This document shows positions 16,255-25,554 of a stretch of DNA of 64,000 nt, in pieces. Under the pieces are notes generated by a model. That model made no database searches, was not told the origin of the DNA, and was given only the letters and a program-made list of their open reading frames with translations. The stretch is from JANQOZ01 sp045106555 (GTDB lineage: Bacteria; Pseudomonadota; Gammaproteobacteria; Xanthomonadales; SZUA-38). Position numbers and translations under genes: made by a program. The first letter of the stretch is position 1. Each line of letters begins with the position of its first letter. The stretch is taken from positions 18,125-82,124 of the forward strand of contig JBGCET010000067.1 of NCBI GenBank assembly GCA_045106555.1, read 5' to 3'.

Positions 16255-16455
16255 CAATTATCTTCAAAAAAAGTCAGGTGTGCAGCTATGCTGGATAGCG
16301 GGCTTCCGGTCGATTTAAGAAAAAGGCCTTAGTGAGTTTACGGCGTCTAATTTTTTCTTATACTTTTCGAATACTTACAACATGTTTAGAAAATGGTTTT
16401 TACCCGTTGTACGGTAAAGGCTGAATGTTCCACGAGCTCAAAGAACCCCACATCG

Positions 16456-16962
16456 ATGCATCAGATTTCCCCTATCAATCTTGAGACACTGAGCAAGATT
16501 TTTTCACGGACGGGTCTTGAGGTTCTGCAAGTTGCCCCAGATGCGGAAATTCCCGGAAGCTATTGGGGTGAACCCGAAGCCGGACTCATCGGTAACCGGC
16601 TGTATGTTCGTCCCGATACCCCGCTGCACTCAGCACTCCACGAGGCCTCTCACTACCTGTGTCTGTCCCAAGGGCGCAGGCAACAACTGCATACCGATGC
16701 TGGCGGGTGTGACGACGAGGAGTCCGCCGTGTGCTACTTGCAGATTTGCCTGGCGGACCTGATACCAGGCATAGATCGACATCAGCTAATGGAAGACATG
16801 GACGCTTGGGGATACAGTTTTCGCCTGGGTACCACTCGAAACTGGTTCGAGAAGGACAGCAGTGAGGCACAACAACGACTCATCCGATGGGCATTGATTG
16901 ATAGCCAAGAGCGTTTTCAGTTTCGTGTCAGGATGCCAAGCGCTCAAGACAGCGACGAGTAA
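16456..16962 (+). CDS. HExxH zinc-protease-like protein
   Basis: A roughly 168-residue protein with HEASHYLCL (HExxH), followed about 18 residues later by DDEESAVCYLQ, whose acidic residues could supply a third zinc ligand as in gluzincins. There is no signal peptide or transmembrane segment, so it appears cytoplasmic. I do not recognise a named family. The ATG at 16456 (MHQISPINLETL) is preferred; an in-frame ATG at 16393 adds 21 atypical residues and neither has a good ribosome-binding site. The gene is divergent from the antenna operon and its 3' end overlaps murD2 by 35 bp on the other strand. Confidence 0.72.
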   Translation: MHQISPINLETLSKIFSRTGLEVLQVAPDAEIPGSYWGEPEAGLIGNRLYVRPDTPLHSALHEASHYLCLSQGRRQQLHTDAGGCDDEESAVCYLQICLADLIPGIDRHQLMEDMDAWGYSFRLGTTRNWFEKDSSEAQQRLIRWALIDSQERFQFRVRMPSAQDSDE

Positions 16963-18271
16963 ACGCTTCTCCCCGTTCGGCAAAATTGTTGAACTGGTCA
17001 AAGCTGGGGGCACCTGGGGAAAAAACTAAGGCAACCTCTCGTTTTGTATCGCTTGCTAACTCCGCCGCGAGATCAATTGCCAAGTCAGTGGCTAGGGCCA
17101 GGTTATCGCACAAATGGCGGCGATCCTCCGACAGGTTAATGGATAACGCTCCCATCAGCCGCACTCGCCCCTGCCCCTGAACAATCACGTGGGTATGCCA
17201 GCCCTGATCCCGGCGACTCGCTATTTCCGCGCTGAGCTCACTCCACATTTGCCGTCGCTCCACCCCGCCGACAATCAACACCACTGTTCGTTTGGCAAAA
17301 CAGCGCAAGGCGGCGATGGTGGCATCTGGCGTTGTCGCAATACTGTCGTTAATGCAGGTGAATGGCTCAGACAGCACCGGCTGCAGGCGATGGGGTAAGG
17401 CTTGAAACGAGCCAATGGCCGGCAGCGCAAGGTCAACACTGACCCCACACACCGCCAGGGTCGCCAGAGCCAACTCCAGGTTGTTCAGGTTGTGCCGACC
17501 AGGCAGCTCCCATCCGGCAAACGGCGCGACGCGTTTGTCACCCAAAAATATACCGTCAGCGGTGACCCGCCAACCCGTCTTGTCGCCAGCCCACAGGGTG
17601 CCATCCGGTATACCTGCAGCGTCTTTATCCGACACGTGAGCCAATACGCTTTCCCGGCTCATGGACAACAGCCGCAATTTGTCCTGATGGTAGGTCTCGA
17701 CGCTGCCATGCCAATCAATGTGGTCGCTGAGTAAACTCGTCAAAACGGCAAAATCTACCTGCCCCTGCAGATCTGCCAGCTGGTAGGACGACAATTCGAC
17801 GACGAACCAGTCGGGCGCAGGTTGGTTCAGGAAAGTGATCACTGGCTGGCCCAAATTACCGCCCAGCAACACGCGCTGGCCAAGGCTGGTGAGCAGATGG
17901 CCTATCAACGAGGTTGTCGTACTCTTACCTTTGGTACCCGTCACCGCAATAATCGGTGCTGGCGGGCCTTCACCCAGCCATAGACTGGTGCCGCTGGTGA
18001 ACGTCACACCGGCACGCCGCGCAGCTTCCAGCTCGGGTCGATAGATGCTGACACCCGGGGAGCGAACAATGACCTCAAAGTTCGTCAACTGAAGGCTTGC
18101 CAGCGGGCCCGAACGGGTTGCCACATTCGCCAAGGGTTGCAGCGGCTTTTCATCCAGCAACGTCAGGCCATCAAACCCATTGGCGTGACCCAACACGTCC
18201 AACACTGCCCTGCCCTCCAGGCCGCCGCCAAGAATGCCCACGGACTTACCCCTGAGCTGCTCAATCTTCAC
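16928..18271 (-). CDS. murD2: UDP-MurNAc-L-Ala--L-Glu ligase (MurD2 type)
   Basis: A 447-residue Mur ligase. The N-terminal Rossmann-like domain has GILGGGLEGRAVLDVLG, the central ATPase has AVTGTKGKSTTTS near 110 and the C-terminal domain follows. Classical MurD adds D-Glu. In Xanthomonas, MurD2 adds L-Glu and MurL epimerises the product. The direct linkage to murL (GTGA overlap) and the location outside a dcw cluster favour MurD2. The start is GTG at 18271. Confidence 0.85.
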   Translation of the reverse strand: MKIEQLRGKSVGILGGGLEGRAVLDVLGHANGFDGLTLLDEKPLQPLANVATRSGPLASLQLTNFEVIVRSPGVSIYRPELEAARRAGVTFTSGTSLWLGEGPPAPIIAVTGTKGKSTTTSLIGHLLTSLGQRVLLGGNLGQPVITFLNQPAPDWFVVELSSYQLADLQGQVDFAVLTSLLSDHIDWHGSVETYHQDKLRLLSMSRESVLAHVSDKDAAGIPDGTLWAGDKTGWRVTADGIFLGDKRVAPFAGWELPGRHNLNNLELALATLAVCGVSVDLALPAIGSFQALPHRLQPVLSEPFTCINDSIATTPDATIAALRCFAKRTVVLIVGGVERRQMWSELSAEIASRRDQGWHTHVIVQGQGRVRLMGALSINLSEDRRHLCDNLALATDLAIDLAAELASDTKREVALVFSPGAPSFDQFNNFAERGEAFTRRCLERLAS

Positions 18272-19638
18272 AGACGGCTTAGCGCCTCGGTGAACTGTGG
18301 CGGAACCGAGTTCGGTATTGACGTGGAATAGAATTGATCCAGGCTGGCGGCCTTGGCCACCTGCTGCCCAAGACGGTTAACCACCCGGCATTGTTGCCAG
18401 GACGGCTGCTCGCTCAAACGTTTCATCAATGCCGCACTTTCTTCCACCTCACCCACACATTCAAATGGCTTATGCTCGGCCAGCCCGCAAAGTGCGCGAT
18501 ACCCTGGCGTCTGGCAGTCTTCGTCCAACAGGTTTGTGCCAAAGATCTCCACCAGCTTCGCCGGGCCAAGAGTGGGCGCCAAAGCCAAAAATACAAACCG
18601 GCATTTTGGACAGTGCCCACACCAACGGGCGTTGGGCGCTAAGCCATCCTGACGAAAATTCTGATTGCAGCTGGAGAAATCGGAAAACCACTGGTTCAGG
18701 GTAGAAAAGTGCCGGGCGATGGCAATTTCGGACGATCCTCTGAGCAGGGAGAAATAACGAAACCCCTGCAGAACTTCCGCCGTAACCGCCGACTGAAATG
18801 CCGTCTCAAATTCTGCGCCTTTGCTGTACTGATGATTGATGGCCTGCCCATCTTCCAAATGCAGGTTGGCCGCATCGGCTGAACGCTCATTCGACATCAC
18901 AATGGTGTCAAACCCATACACCACACCAGCCACCAACATTAGCCCGGCAAGCACGCCTGTAATCGGCACATGGCCGTTGTGCGCACCGGCCTTGTTGAGA
19001 TTGATAAGCTGCGGGTCCAGCGTGCGGGAAATTTGAATGTGGCCCTGACTCACGCCGCATTTCTGAAGTCGCTCGGCCATTGCCACAATTAACGGCGACT
19101 GACCCACAGCAATGGTGCGAAACGCCATGCCGGCCTGATGCAGCAAATCGCAGGTAACCAGGGAGTCTTTGCCGCCGCCTAGAGGAACGACAATGGCGCT
19201 GTCTGTGTTGGGGCCCTTCACGCTGGGTACATGGGTCGGTTCGGCCGCGGCGCAAAACAGTGTTGCTGACGGCAACTCAAGGCCACTGCGCCACACCATC
19301 TCACCCAGCCCCTGGCGATAGACCTGGCTGAGCAACGTTGCGCATTGCGGGCCCGGCTGCCCTCGGTAGAACTTGACCCGCGATGGCAACGCCGCCTTAA
19401 AGTAACTGATACCGGCAAGCCAGTGCGCCAGCTGGCAGGCTCGTTCCAATGCTTCGAAAGGTGCCTTACCTTGGGGTGCGTCCGGGAATACGACCCTCTC
19501 AGTAAACGAGAGGCTGTCCAGCGCGTACTCCAGTTGCAGCTCGCCACGCTCTGGCAGGTACGTCCAATCGGTAAACGAAAACTCCCGAACACCCGCCGGG
19601 TTAAACGAACCGCCTTCAGATGTGTCCGCTTCACTCAC
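18268..19638 (-). CDS. murL: UDP-MurNAc-L-Ala-L-Glu epimerase MurL
   Basis: A 456-residue protein from a GTG at 19638 (VSEADTSEGG), 7 bp after the lysAC stop. Longer in-frame versions run into lysAC and have an implausible Cys/Trp-rich N-terminus. The VPLGGGKDSLVTCDLL segment near residue 150 is a PP-loop ATP-pyrophosphatase motif, consistent with the ATP-to-AMP chemistry reported for MurL. A Cys cluster (WCGHCPKC) near residue 345 could bind metal. It converts the terminal L-Glu of UDP-MurNAc-L-Ala-L-Glu to D-Glu. Identification rests on family recall plus adjacency to a Mur ligase. Confidence 0.82.
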   Translation of the reverse strand: MSEADTSEGGSFNPAGVREFSFTDWTYLPERGELQLEYALDSLSFTERVVFPDAPQGKAPFEALERACQLAHWLAGISYFKAALPSRVKFYRGQPGPQCATLLSQVYRQGLGEMVWRSGLELPSATLFCAAAEPTHVPSVKGPNTDSAIVVPLGGGKDSLVTCDLLHQAGMAFRTIAVGQSPLIVAMAERLQKCGVSQGHIQISRTLDPQLINLNKAGAHNGHVPITGVLAGLMLVAGVVYGFDTIVMSNERSADAANLHLEDGQAINHQYSKGAEFETAFQSAVTAEVLQGFRYFSLLRGSSEIAIARHFSTLNQWFSDFSSCNQNFRQDGLAPNARWCGHCPKCRFVFLALAPTLGPAKLVEIFGTNLLDEDCQTPGYRALCGLAEHKPFECVGEVEESAALMKRLSEQPSWQQCRVVNRLGQQVAKAASLDQFYSTSIPNSVPPQFTEALSRL

Positions 19639-19645
19639 TGATGTG

Positions 19646-22201
19646 TTAATCCAGCAGCAGCTCTTGAGCCGGGGACCTGAGATTGTAGTGGGAAGCCATG
19701 GCGGCACTGTAGGCGCCCGTATTGGCAATGAGCAACACGTCTCCCGCCTGACAGGCAGGCAACAAGCGGTCCAGTCCCAACAGGTCACCGGTTTCGCAAA
19801 TTGGGCCAACCACATTGCAGACCTGAGTCGCCGGTTCGTTGAGTCGGGTCAAATTGGCGATTTCATGGTACGCCCCATAAAGTGCCGGACGAATGAGGGA
19901 GTTCATGCCAGTGGCTACCCCCACGTATTGCACCTCGCCTTTGCCCTTCAGCTGAGTTACCCGAGCCAGCAGCACCCCGGCCTGGGCCACCAGGTAACGG
20001 CCTGGCTCAAGCCAGATGTCCATTGGTCGTGCCAGCGTTTCGCGCAGCTGACCCAATCCTTCATTCAGCGCCTCCAGGTCCAGCGGAGCATCACCGGTCT
20101 TATCCGGCACACCCAGGCCGCCACCAAGGTCCAACACCCGCGCGTCGGGAAACCGGTCCAGCCAGCGCGACATGGTTTCCAACGTGCGATGCCAGGCACC
20201 GGCATGCATCACGCCGGAACCTACGTGGGCGTGCAACCCGGCGATGGTTATCTGATGACGCACAGCCAGTTCACACAGTCGCTCATGATCTTCTTCCACG
20301 ATGCCAAATTTGGAGTTGGCACCGGCGGTTCTGACCAGTTTGTGATGCCCCAGCCCCGAACCGGGGTCGAGCCGAACAAACACCTTGCTGTTGGCGAAAT
20401 CCTCGCCCCACTGCTCCAGCACATACAGATTGTCGATGGTAACGTGCACCCCCAGCGACAACCCCTGCTGATACTCTTCCCGGGGGGCGAAGTTTGGCGT
20501 GAACAAAATTTGATCCGGGGTTAAATCCGGAATCTCTTTGAGCGCCCGTTGAACTTCCGCCAACGATACGCATTCCATGCCAACGCCGGCAGCGCCCAGC
20601 TCACGCAAAATCTCCGGATGGGGGTTGGCTTTCATGGCGTACAAAATTCGCCCGACCTGTGACAGGCCTGTTAAGCGCTCCGCCGCTTCGCGAACCGAAC
20701 TCCGGGAGTACACAAAGGCGCAGGACTGCCCTTCCATCAGGGTCAGCAACGCCCCTTGCTGATGTTGCCACCACAGCGGTTGGACGTGGGAGACGCTCTC
20801 TCCATGATGCAGCTGCTGCCAGCTCTCGCCAAACACCGAGTCGCCACCAACACCGCCGGGAATCAGCTGTTGATGAAGCTGCATCACCAGTTTTTCCGCG
20901 TGGGTTTGGTCGACCACAAACGTTAGATTCAAGTCATTGGCGGCCTGGCTGACCAGGTAAATCCGGCGGTGCTCAAAAACCTCCAGCGCCGGCCCCAGCT
21001 TATGCAAAATAGTGCGAATCCCCATGCCAACCAAACTGACCGACGCGCAGTTCTCGATGACCCGCACCCGGCACAGGGTTTCCAACCGTTCCACCAACCG
21101 ACTCAATGCCTTGGGGTCTACAACATGGCTGGCCAGATCTAGCGATACGGTGACATTGGCCTCAGAGGTAGACACCAGGTCGACCGAAAATCCGTATTCT
21201 TTAAACAGCGCAAACGCGTCCGCCAGGAACCCTACCTGGTGCCACATGGCAAACCCTTCCATGGCGATCAGGGTGATGCCAGATCGACTGACGATGCCTT
21301 TGACCTGGGCGCCAAAATCTCTCGCCTGAGGCGATATGAGTGTGCCCTCACGGTCGGGTTCAGCAGTCCAGCAAATCTGCAGGGGAATTTCTGCCCGGCG
21401 CACCGGCTCCACAGACATGGGGTGCAGCACTCTGGCCCCCATGGATGCCAGCTCCTGAGCTTCTCGGTAGGACACAAAGCGCAACAGTCGAGCGCCAGGA
21501 AGCGCGCGAGGATCGGTGGAGAACATTCCCGGTACGTCTGTCCAGATCTGCAGCAACTGGGCGCTCAGCAACGCTGCCAAACACGCGGCGCTGGTATCGG
21601 AGCCGCCACGCCCCAGCACCGCCGGTTGACCGCTGGGAAGGCTGGCTACAAACCCTTGGGTGATGTAAACCTCGCCCGCCGCGGCCAATGCTTGAGTAAG
21701 ATCCGCGTCATACTCAGGCTGGCAGTGCGCCGATAAGTGGTCCGCAGAAGTATCTCTGCCCGCCGGGCAGGTTGTCAGCAGTGTTCTGGCATCACATTGG
21801 GAAGTGGCAATGCCCTGAGCGTTCAGCCAGCTCTCGCCGCAAGCGCTGGACAAGTACTCGCCGAAACCCAGAATCTGGGCTTGAGTGGCAGGATTGGTCG
21901 TACGATCAGGGTCACCGGCCAATACGGCCAACGCGTCGATCTGGGGCGATAGATTACAGGATACTTCCAGCTCATCAATCAACGACTGATAACTCTGGGC
22001 TATGGCGTCAACGGCCGCAATCCCTTCACCGCCATTGGCAATGCGCTGCAGACGATCGGTGACGCCGCGGATCGCGGACACCACCAGCATCACCTGATGG
22101 CCACGTGTCTGCTGGCTGCGAACCTGCTGAGCGATGATGTTCCAGGAATCGCGAGTGCGAACACTGGTCCCGCCAAATTTCATGACAACCCAACGCGACA
22201 T
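19646..22201 (-). CDS. lysAC: Bifunctional aspartate kinase / diaminopimelate decarboxylase
   Basis: An 851-residue fusion. Residues 1-455 are an aspartokinase: KFGGTSV at the N-terminus, GRGGSDTSAACLAALL near 200 and two ACT regulatory domains (about 315-445). Residues 460-851 are a PLP-dependent, group IV decarboxylase with the PLP Lys in YAMKANPHPEIL near 523, HAHVGSG near 665 and GGGLGVP near 710. It joins the first and last steps of the lysine/diaminopimelate pathway in one polypeptide, as known in Xanthomonas. With murL and murD2 it forms an operon supplying stem-peptide residues 2 and 3. Feedback control through the ACT domains is likely. Confidence 0.92.
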   Translation of the reverse strand: MSRWVVMKFGGTSVRTRDSWNIIAQQVRSQQTRGHQVMLVVSAIRGVTDRLQRIANGGEGIAAVDAIAQSYQSLIDELEVSCNLSPQIDALAVLAGDPDRTTNPATQAQILGFGEYLSSACGESWLNAQGIATSQCDARTLLTTCPAGRDTSADHLSAHCQPEYDADLTQALAAAGEVYITQGFVASLPSGQPAVLGRGGSDTSAACLAALLSAQLLQIWTDVPGMFSTDPRALPGARLLRFVSYREAQELASMGARVLHPMSVEPVRRAEIPLQICWTAEPDREGTLISPQARDFGAQVKGIVSRSGITLIAMEGFAMWHQVGFLADAFALFKEYGFSVDLVSTSEANVTVSLDLASHVVDPKALSRLVERLETLCRVRVIENCASVSLVGMGIRTILHKLGPALEVFEHRRIYLVSQAANDLNLTFVVDQTHAEKLVMQLHQQLIPGGVGGDSVFGESWQQLHHGESVSHVQPLWWQHQQGALLTLMEGQSCAFVYSRSSVREAAERLTGLSQVGRILYAMKANPHPEILRELGAAGVGMECVSLAEVQRALKEIPDLTPDQILFTPNFAPREEYQQGLSLGVHVTIDNLYVLEQWGEDFANSKVFVRLDPGSGLGHHKLVRTAGANSKFGIVEEDHERLCELAVRHQITIAGLHAHVGSGVMHAGAWHRTLETMSRWLDRFPDARVLDLGGGLGVPDKTGDAPLDLEALNEGLGQLRETLARPMDIWLEPGRYLVAQAGVLLARVTQLKGKGEVQYVGVATGMNSLIRPALYGAYHEIANLTRLNEPATQVCNVVGPICETGDLLGLDRLLPACQAGDVLLIANTGAYSAAMASHYNLRSPAQELLLD

Positions 22202-22336
22202 GATGTTTGCTACGTAATCAAAAAACCATTGCGCAACCTACCGGACTACCGGCCCCTTGACTACCGCCTTCAGTGATTAATGATGGCAATTGGATGGCAA
22301 TTGGGCCCTTTGCAGGGAAATTCGCTGATCCCAATC

Positions 22337-22372
22337 AAAAAAAAGAGGTCGCCCCAGGGGAAGGGCGACCTC
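22337..22372 (-). terminator. Rho-independent terminator of the glycine-zipper gene
   Basis: GAGGTCGCCC and GGGCGACCTC form a perfect 10-bp stem with an 8-nt loop. On the minus strand it is followed by eight T residues. It lies about 120 bp beyond the glycine-zipper stop and insulates the lysAC operon. Confidence 0.92.
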
Positions 22373-22489
22373 GGGTGCCCGTCAGGCAAGAGAGGCTGAG
22401 ACTGCGACCGCTGTGGTCACCTGGCGGCCTCCGCCTGCGGTCAGCGTGGCGGAGTGGGTCAAATGTCGACCCATGCCGAAAGGGATGCT

Positions 22490-23002
22490 TCAGCGGCTGA
22501 CGGGGTTGACCGAAACTTCCAGATCTATCACTGAACCCGGCTCATGGTCGGTACGAGTGGTGTAGATCTGACCGTTATATTCATATTCCACACGGTAACC
22601 GGTAACTCGCTCTTCCCGGTAATATTCGTTGGCAGTCCGGCATTGGGTTTCCACCCGCTGACCGCGACCTTGTCGGCGCTGATGCTGAACGTCGTTGGCA
22701 ACGCTGGCACCCACTAATGCGCCAACCACAGTGAGGGCGTCGCGCCCTCGACCACCGCCAAACTGGCGACCTACTGCACCACCGATCAAACCGCCTACTA
22801 ATCCAGGGGTGTGGCTACGCCGCTGGCGATACCTTACCTGCTCGTCCCAGCAAACCTGCCTGGAGGTGGGAACTTCCACGGACTCATAGATAGGCGTGCT
22901 GTTAAGCACCTGCCCCTGAACTCGATGGTTGTTGGCCAAAGCCGAACCGACCGTCAGGGCGGTTGCGCTCACAAAAAGGGCTGCGCTGATCAACTTTTTC
23001 AC
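22490..23002 (-). CDS. Glycine-zipper 2TM surface protein
   Basis: A 170-residue envelope protein. The signal peptide (about 1-23, ending SALANN) precedes a glycine-zipper segment GLVGGLIGGAVGRQFGGG...VVGALVGASVAND (about 68-106), and a soluble C-terminal beta region contains CRTANEYYREERVTGYRVEYEYNGQ. This is the Rickettsia 17-kDa antigen/glycine-zipper-2TM type, although no lipobox Cys is seen, so it is probably secreted to the periplasm and membrane-associated. The start is GTG at 23002. It is monocistronic with its own terminator. Confidence 0.88.
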   Translation of the reverse strand: MKKLISAALFVSATALTVGSALANNHRVQGQVLNSTPIYESVEVPTSRQVCWDEQVRYRQRRSHTPGLVGGLIGGAVGRQFGGGRGRDALTVVGALVGASVANDVQHQRRQGRGQRVETQCRTANEYYREERVTGYRVEYEYNGQIYTTRTDHEPGSVIDLEVSVNPVSR

Positions 23003-23233
23003 GATGTGCTCCTGTTTTTATCTGGCAATTGCCTGCCAGCGTTGATGAATAGTAGCTGGCGCTTTCTGAATAAAGCCTGAATGAACAAAATCGCTCGTTT
23101 TTTTCACTAACGGCGCTGCCATCTGAACCAGGTTCAAGGAACCAGGCGATTGACGTGGGTTGCCGTCACCATCTGCCTTTGCGGCCCTCTGGGCGATCGG
23201 GCAAGATGCGTCTTTTGCAAAGACTTAACGGCT

Positions 23234-24421
23234 ATGGGCTCACCGTTGGTTCAGGTTAACGGCGTCAGCAAAGTTTTTGCCGACGTTGGCACCGGCTCGC
23301 AGCGTTTCCGCGGTTGGTGGCAGGGGTTGCGTGGGGAACAAGTCACTGCCGAAGGTCATCGGGCGTTAGACAATGTCAGCCTGACCGTTCGCCATGGTGA
23401 ATCTGTCGGCCTTATCGGTGACAACGGTGCCGGCAAATCCACCCTGTTGAAAATTCTAGCCAGCGTTTTACTCCCCAGTTGCGGAACGGTCAGCGTTAAT
23501 GGGCGAATCGCCGCGCTCCTTGAGCTGGGCGCCGGGTTTAATCCGGAGTTCTCCGGCCGCGAAAACCTGGCACTGGGCGCAGCCCTGATGGGTGTATCCA
23601 CACGGCAGCTCAAACGCAAGATGGACAACATATTGTCCTTCGCTGAACTCGGTAAGCACCTGGATCGGCCACTAAAGCACTATTCGTCTGGCATGGTGAT
23701 GCGACTGGGGTTCGCCCTGGCGACGGCCCTGGAGCCAGACCTGCTGATCACCGACGAAGTTCTGGCCGTCGGTGACGAATCGTTCCAGCGCAAGTGTAAC
23801 CGGTGGGTCGATCAATTCGTGGCCGACGGCGGTACGCTGTTGCTGGTGTCTCACAGCATGGACCAGGTCAGGAGGCTGTGTCAGCGCAGCTACTGGTTGA
23901 AAGATGGCAAGGTTGAACGCCAAGGTCCCACCGACGAGGTGGTGGATGCGTACCTGAAATATCATGAAAGCAAAGGAGTGCTGGAGCCAGACAGCCACTA
24001 CAGCGGCGCCCACTACCGCCTGACTCAGCTGGAAATTAACGCGACCGATGGTGTGCTGACGTCGGCTGGACAACTCACTATCAATGCCCAACTGCATTCT
24101 CCGGACGGCCGCCCACCCGTCGTAGCACTGGGCCTGAAAGACCGTCATAACACGGCGATTTACGGACTCACCTCGGAAATGGAAGGCATTAAGCCGCAGC
24201 GGCTGAGCGAACATCGGTTTGCCTTTTGCCTGGAACTGGATGTAAGCCGCCTGACCCCGGGGCGGTATCAGGTGACCGGACATGCCATGGATCCGGAAGC
24301 GCTGCGTCTGTTTGACACAACGGTCCGAGAATTTACCATTGAAAATAGCCTCGAAGCCGAACGGCAAGGGCCGGTGGAGGAAACTGACCCTGTCGCCAAC
24401 CGTGGGTTTATTCGGCTTTAA
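23234..24421 (+). CDS. Wzt-like polysaccharide ABC transporter ATPase
   Basis: About 395 residues. Walker A is GDNGAGKST; the LLELGAGFNPEFSGRENL segment typical of Wzt/TagH, the signature YSSGMVMRL, and Walker B LLITDEVLAVGD follow. The C-terminal 140 residues form a beta-sandwich like the O-antigen-binding domain of Wzt. The cognate Wzm/TagG permease is absent from the neighbourhood, so the partner must be elsewhere or the locus is a remnant. The start at ATG 23234 is chosen because upstream residues are not Wzt-like. The 3' end overlaps the convergent methyltransferase by 14 bp. Confidence 0.87.
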   Translation: MGSPLVQVNGVSKVFADVGTGSQRFRGWWQGLRGEQVTAEGHRALDNVSLTVRHGESVGLIGDNGAGKSTLLKILASVLLPSCGTVSVNGRIAALLELGAGFNPEFSGRENLALGAALMGVSTRQLKRKMDNILSFAELGKHLDRPLKHYSSGMVMRLGFALATALEPDLLITDEVLAVGDESFQRKCNRWVDQFVADGGTLLLVSHSMDQVRRLCQRSYWLKDGKVERQGPTDEVVDAYLKYHESKGVLEPDSHYSGAHYRLTQLEINATDGVLTSAGQLTINAQLHSPDGRPPVVALGLKDRHNTAIYGLTSEMEGIKPQRLSEHRFAFCLELDVSRLTPGRYQVTGHAMDPEALRLFDTTVREFTIENSLEAERQGPVEETDPVANRGFIRL

Positions 24422-25346
24422 CCGGGCCCCAGTGCTCCGCGTGCTGTGCCCACAAGGCCAGCAGGTAATCGCGATAGAGGGCGACCTCGGGGTCTTGATT
24501 CATGGCATCGAGTTCGGCCAAAAAGGTGGCGGGTGGCTCGATACCGTAAATAACGTCCAGCAAGCGGCCGAACAGCTTGCCCCACTGATCTGAATAGGCC
24601 ACCTGGGATTCAACGGCGGCGATCCGCTGCTGATGAGCCGCCAGAGCCTCGTCGGACAATTCATTGCCTGCCACAACCTGTACCCAAGGGCTATCGCCGT
24701 AGCAGCTGATAACCTGCAGCCCAGCCTGGCGGACGTACAGACTGAATTCGTCCGGGGTACAAAATTGATTTCTGGCAACGTTCTTTCGAACGCTTTGATC
24801 AGACCGCGCCCATTCATCCACCTCAAGCTGCCAGCGTTTCCAGCCCATGGGATGATCCAGGTTCCAGGTTTCGAGATACGCCAAACCGCCATCGGTCATC
24901 ACGCGCTTCATTTCCTTGAGGTAAAGAAATAAGTCTTCCTTATCCATGTGGCAGAGCACTGCAACGGTGTAAGCACGCTCAAACGCATTGTCTTCCAGCA
25001 TGTCCAAACTGGTGCGGTGCAGCTGCGAAAAAGACACCCCGTTGATACCGTTCAGGCGCTCAGCGGCAACACTCAACATGTTGGAAGAAATATCCACACC
25101 GTGCCAGCCCGCGACAGTGTCGGCCAGCTGTCGACCGATGCGCCCCACACCACAGCCCAGCTCCAACACTCGGTGGCTGCTGTCAAGCTCAAGGGCGGTA
25201 CGTACCTGATCGGCGGTCCAGCGACCTGTCAGACGCACGATAGCCTCGCTGGCACTGCCATCGACGGCGGCTAGCGCTCCAGAATCGGTGCTAGCTTGGG
25301 TATTCCAAAAACTGCTGTACGACTGAAAATCCACGTCTGGGTCCAA
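24408..25346 (-). CDS. SAM-dependent methyltransferase, class I
   Basis: A 312-residue protein. The SAM-binding motif VLELGCGVGRIGRQLADT (about 60-77) and GVDISSNML mark a Rossmann-type methyltransferase, with a long helical C-terminal region. The substrate is unknown; convergence with a Wzt-like ATPase hints at capping of a surface polysaccharide, which is weak inference. The start appears to be TTG at 25346; GTG at 25334 is an alternative. Confidence 0.82.
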   Translation of the reverse strand: MDPDVDFQSYSSFWNTQASTDSGALAAVDGSASEAIVRLTGRWTADQVRTALELDSSHRVLELGCGVGRIGRQLADTVAGWHGVDISSNMLSVAAERLNGINGVSFSQLHRTSLDMLEDNAFERAYTVAVLCHMDKEDLFLYLKEMKRVMTDGGLAYLETWNLDHPMGWKRWQLEVDEWARSDQSVRKNVARNQFCTPDEFSLYVRQAGLQVISCYGDSPWVQVVAGNELSDEALAAHQQRIAAVESQVAYSDQWGKLFGRLLDVIYGIEPPATFLAELDAMNQDPEVALYRDYLLALWAQHAEHWGPVKAE

Positions 25347-25554
25347 TGATCGGAGGGCGCGCGATTATACCGTTTCGCTGGGCTAATTCACCACCTGAAA
25401 TAAACCGCCCTGTCCGCCAGCCTGCAATATCTCAGGATCAAATCCTACGCCACCAGGGATGAGACGCTCTATGGCGGTTGTGGCGATGAGCCTAGGGTGG
25501 ATCTGCGTGTCGCCGTTGGCGGCATGCAATCCCTCTCACAACTAGGAGATACCG

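Larger units (their letters stand above)
16087..16455. other. Divergent control region, antenna operon / HExxH gene
   Basis: This 369-bp gene-free stretch separates pucB from the plus-strand HExxH gene. It holds two PpsR/CrtJ palindromes (16211-16254), candidate -35/-10 elements overlapping them, and a leader hairpin at 16115-16131. The part nearest the HExxH gene (16260-16455) is AT-rich, and I see no clear promoter there. Confidence 0.6.

Noticed and set aside
16393..16455. Upstream ATG extending the HExxH protein by 21 residues
   Set aside because: The added residues are atypical and no ribosome-binding site precedes it; the ATG at 16456 gives a more natural N-terminus. Kept as an alternative only.
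19639..19815. Extended N-terminus of MurL
   Set aside because: The extra 59 codons lie inside the end of lysAC in another frame and give a Cys/Trp/Pro-rich sequence with no family resemblance.
19622..20524. 300-codon open frame on the plus strand
   Set aside because: It lies fully opposite lysAC, has no recognisable domain or ribosome-binding site, and is explained by the codon bias of the real gene.
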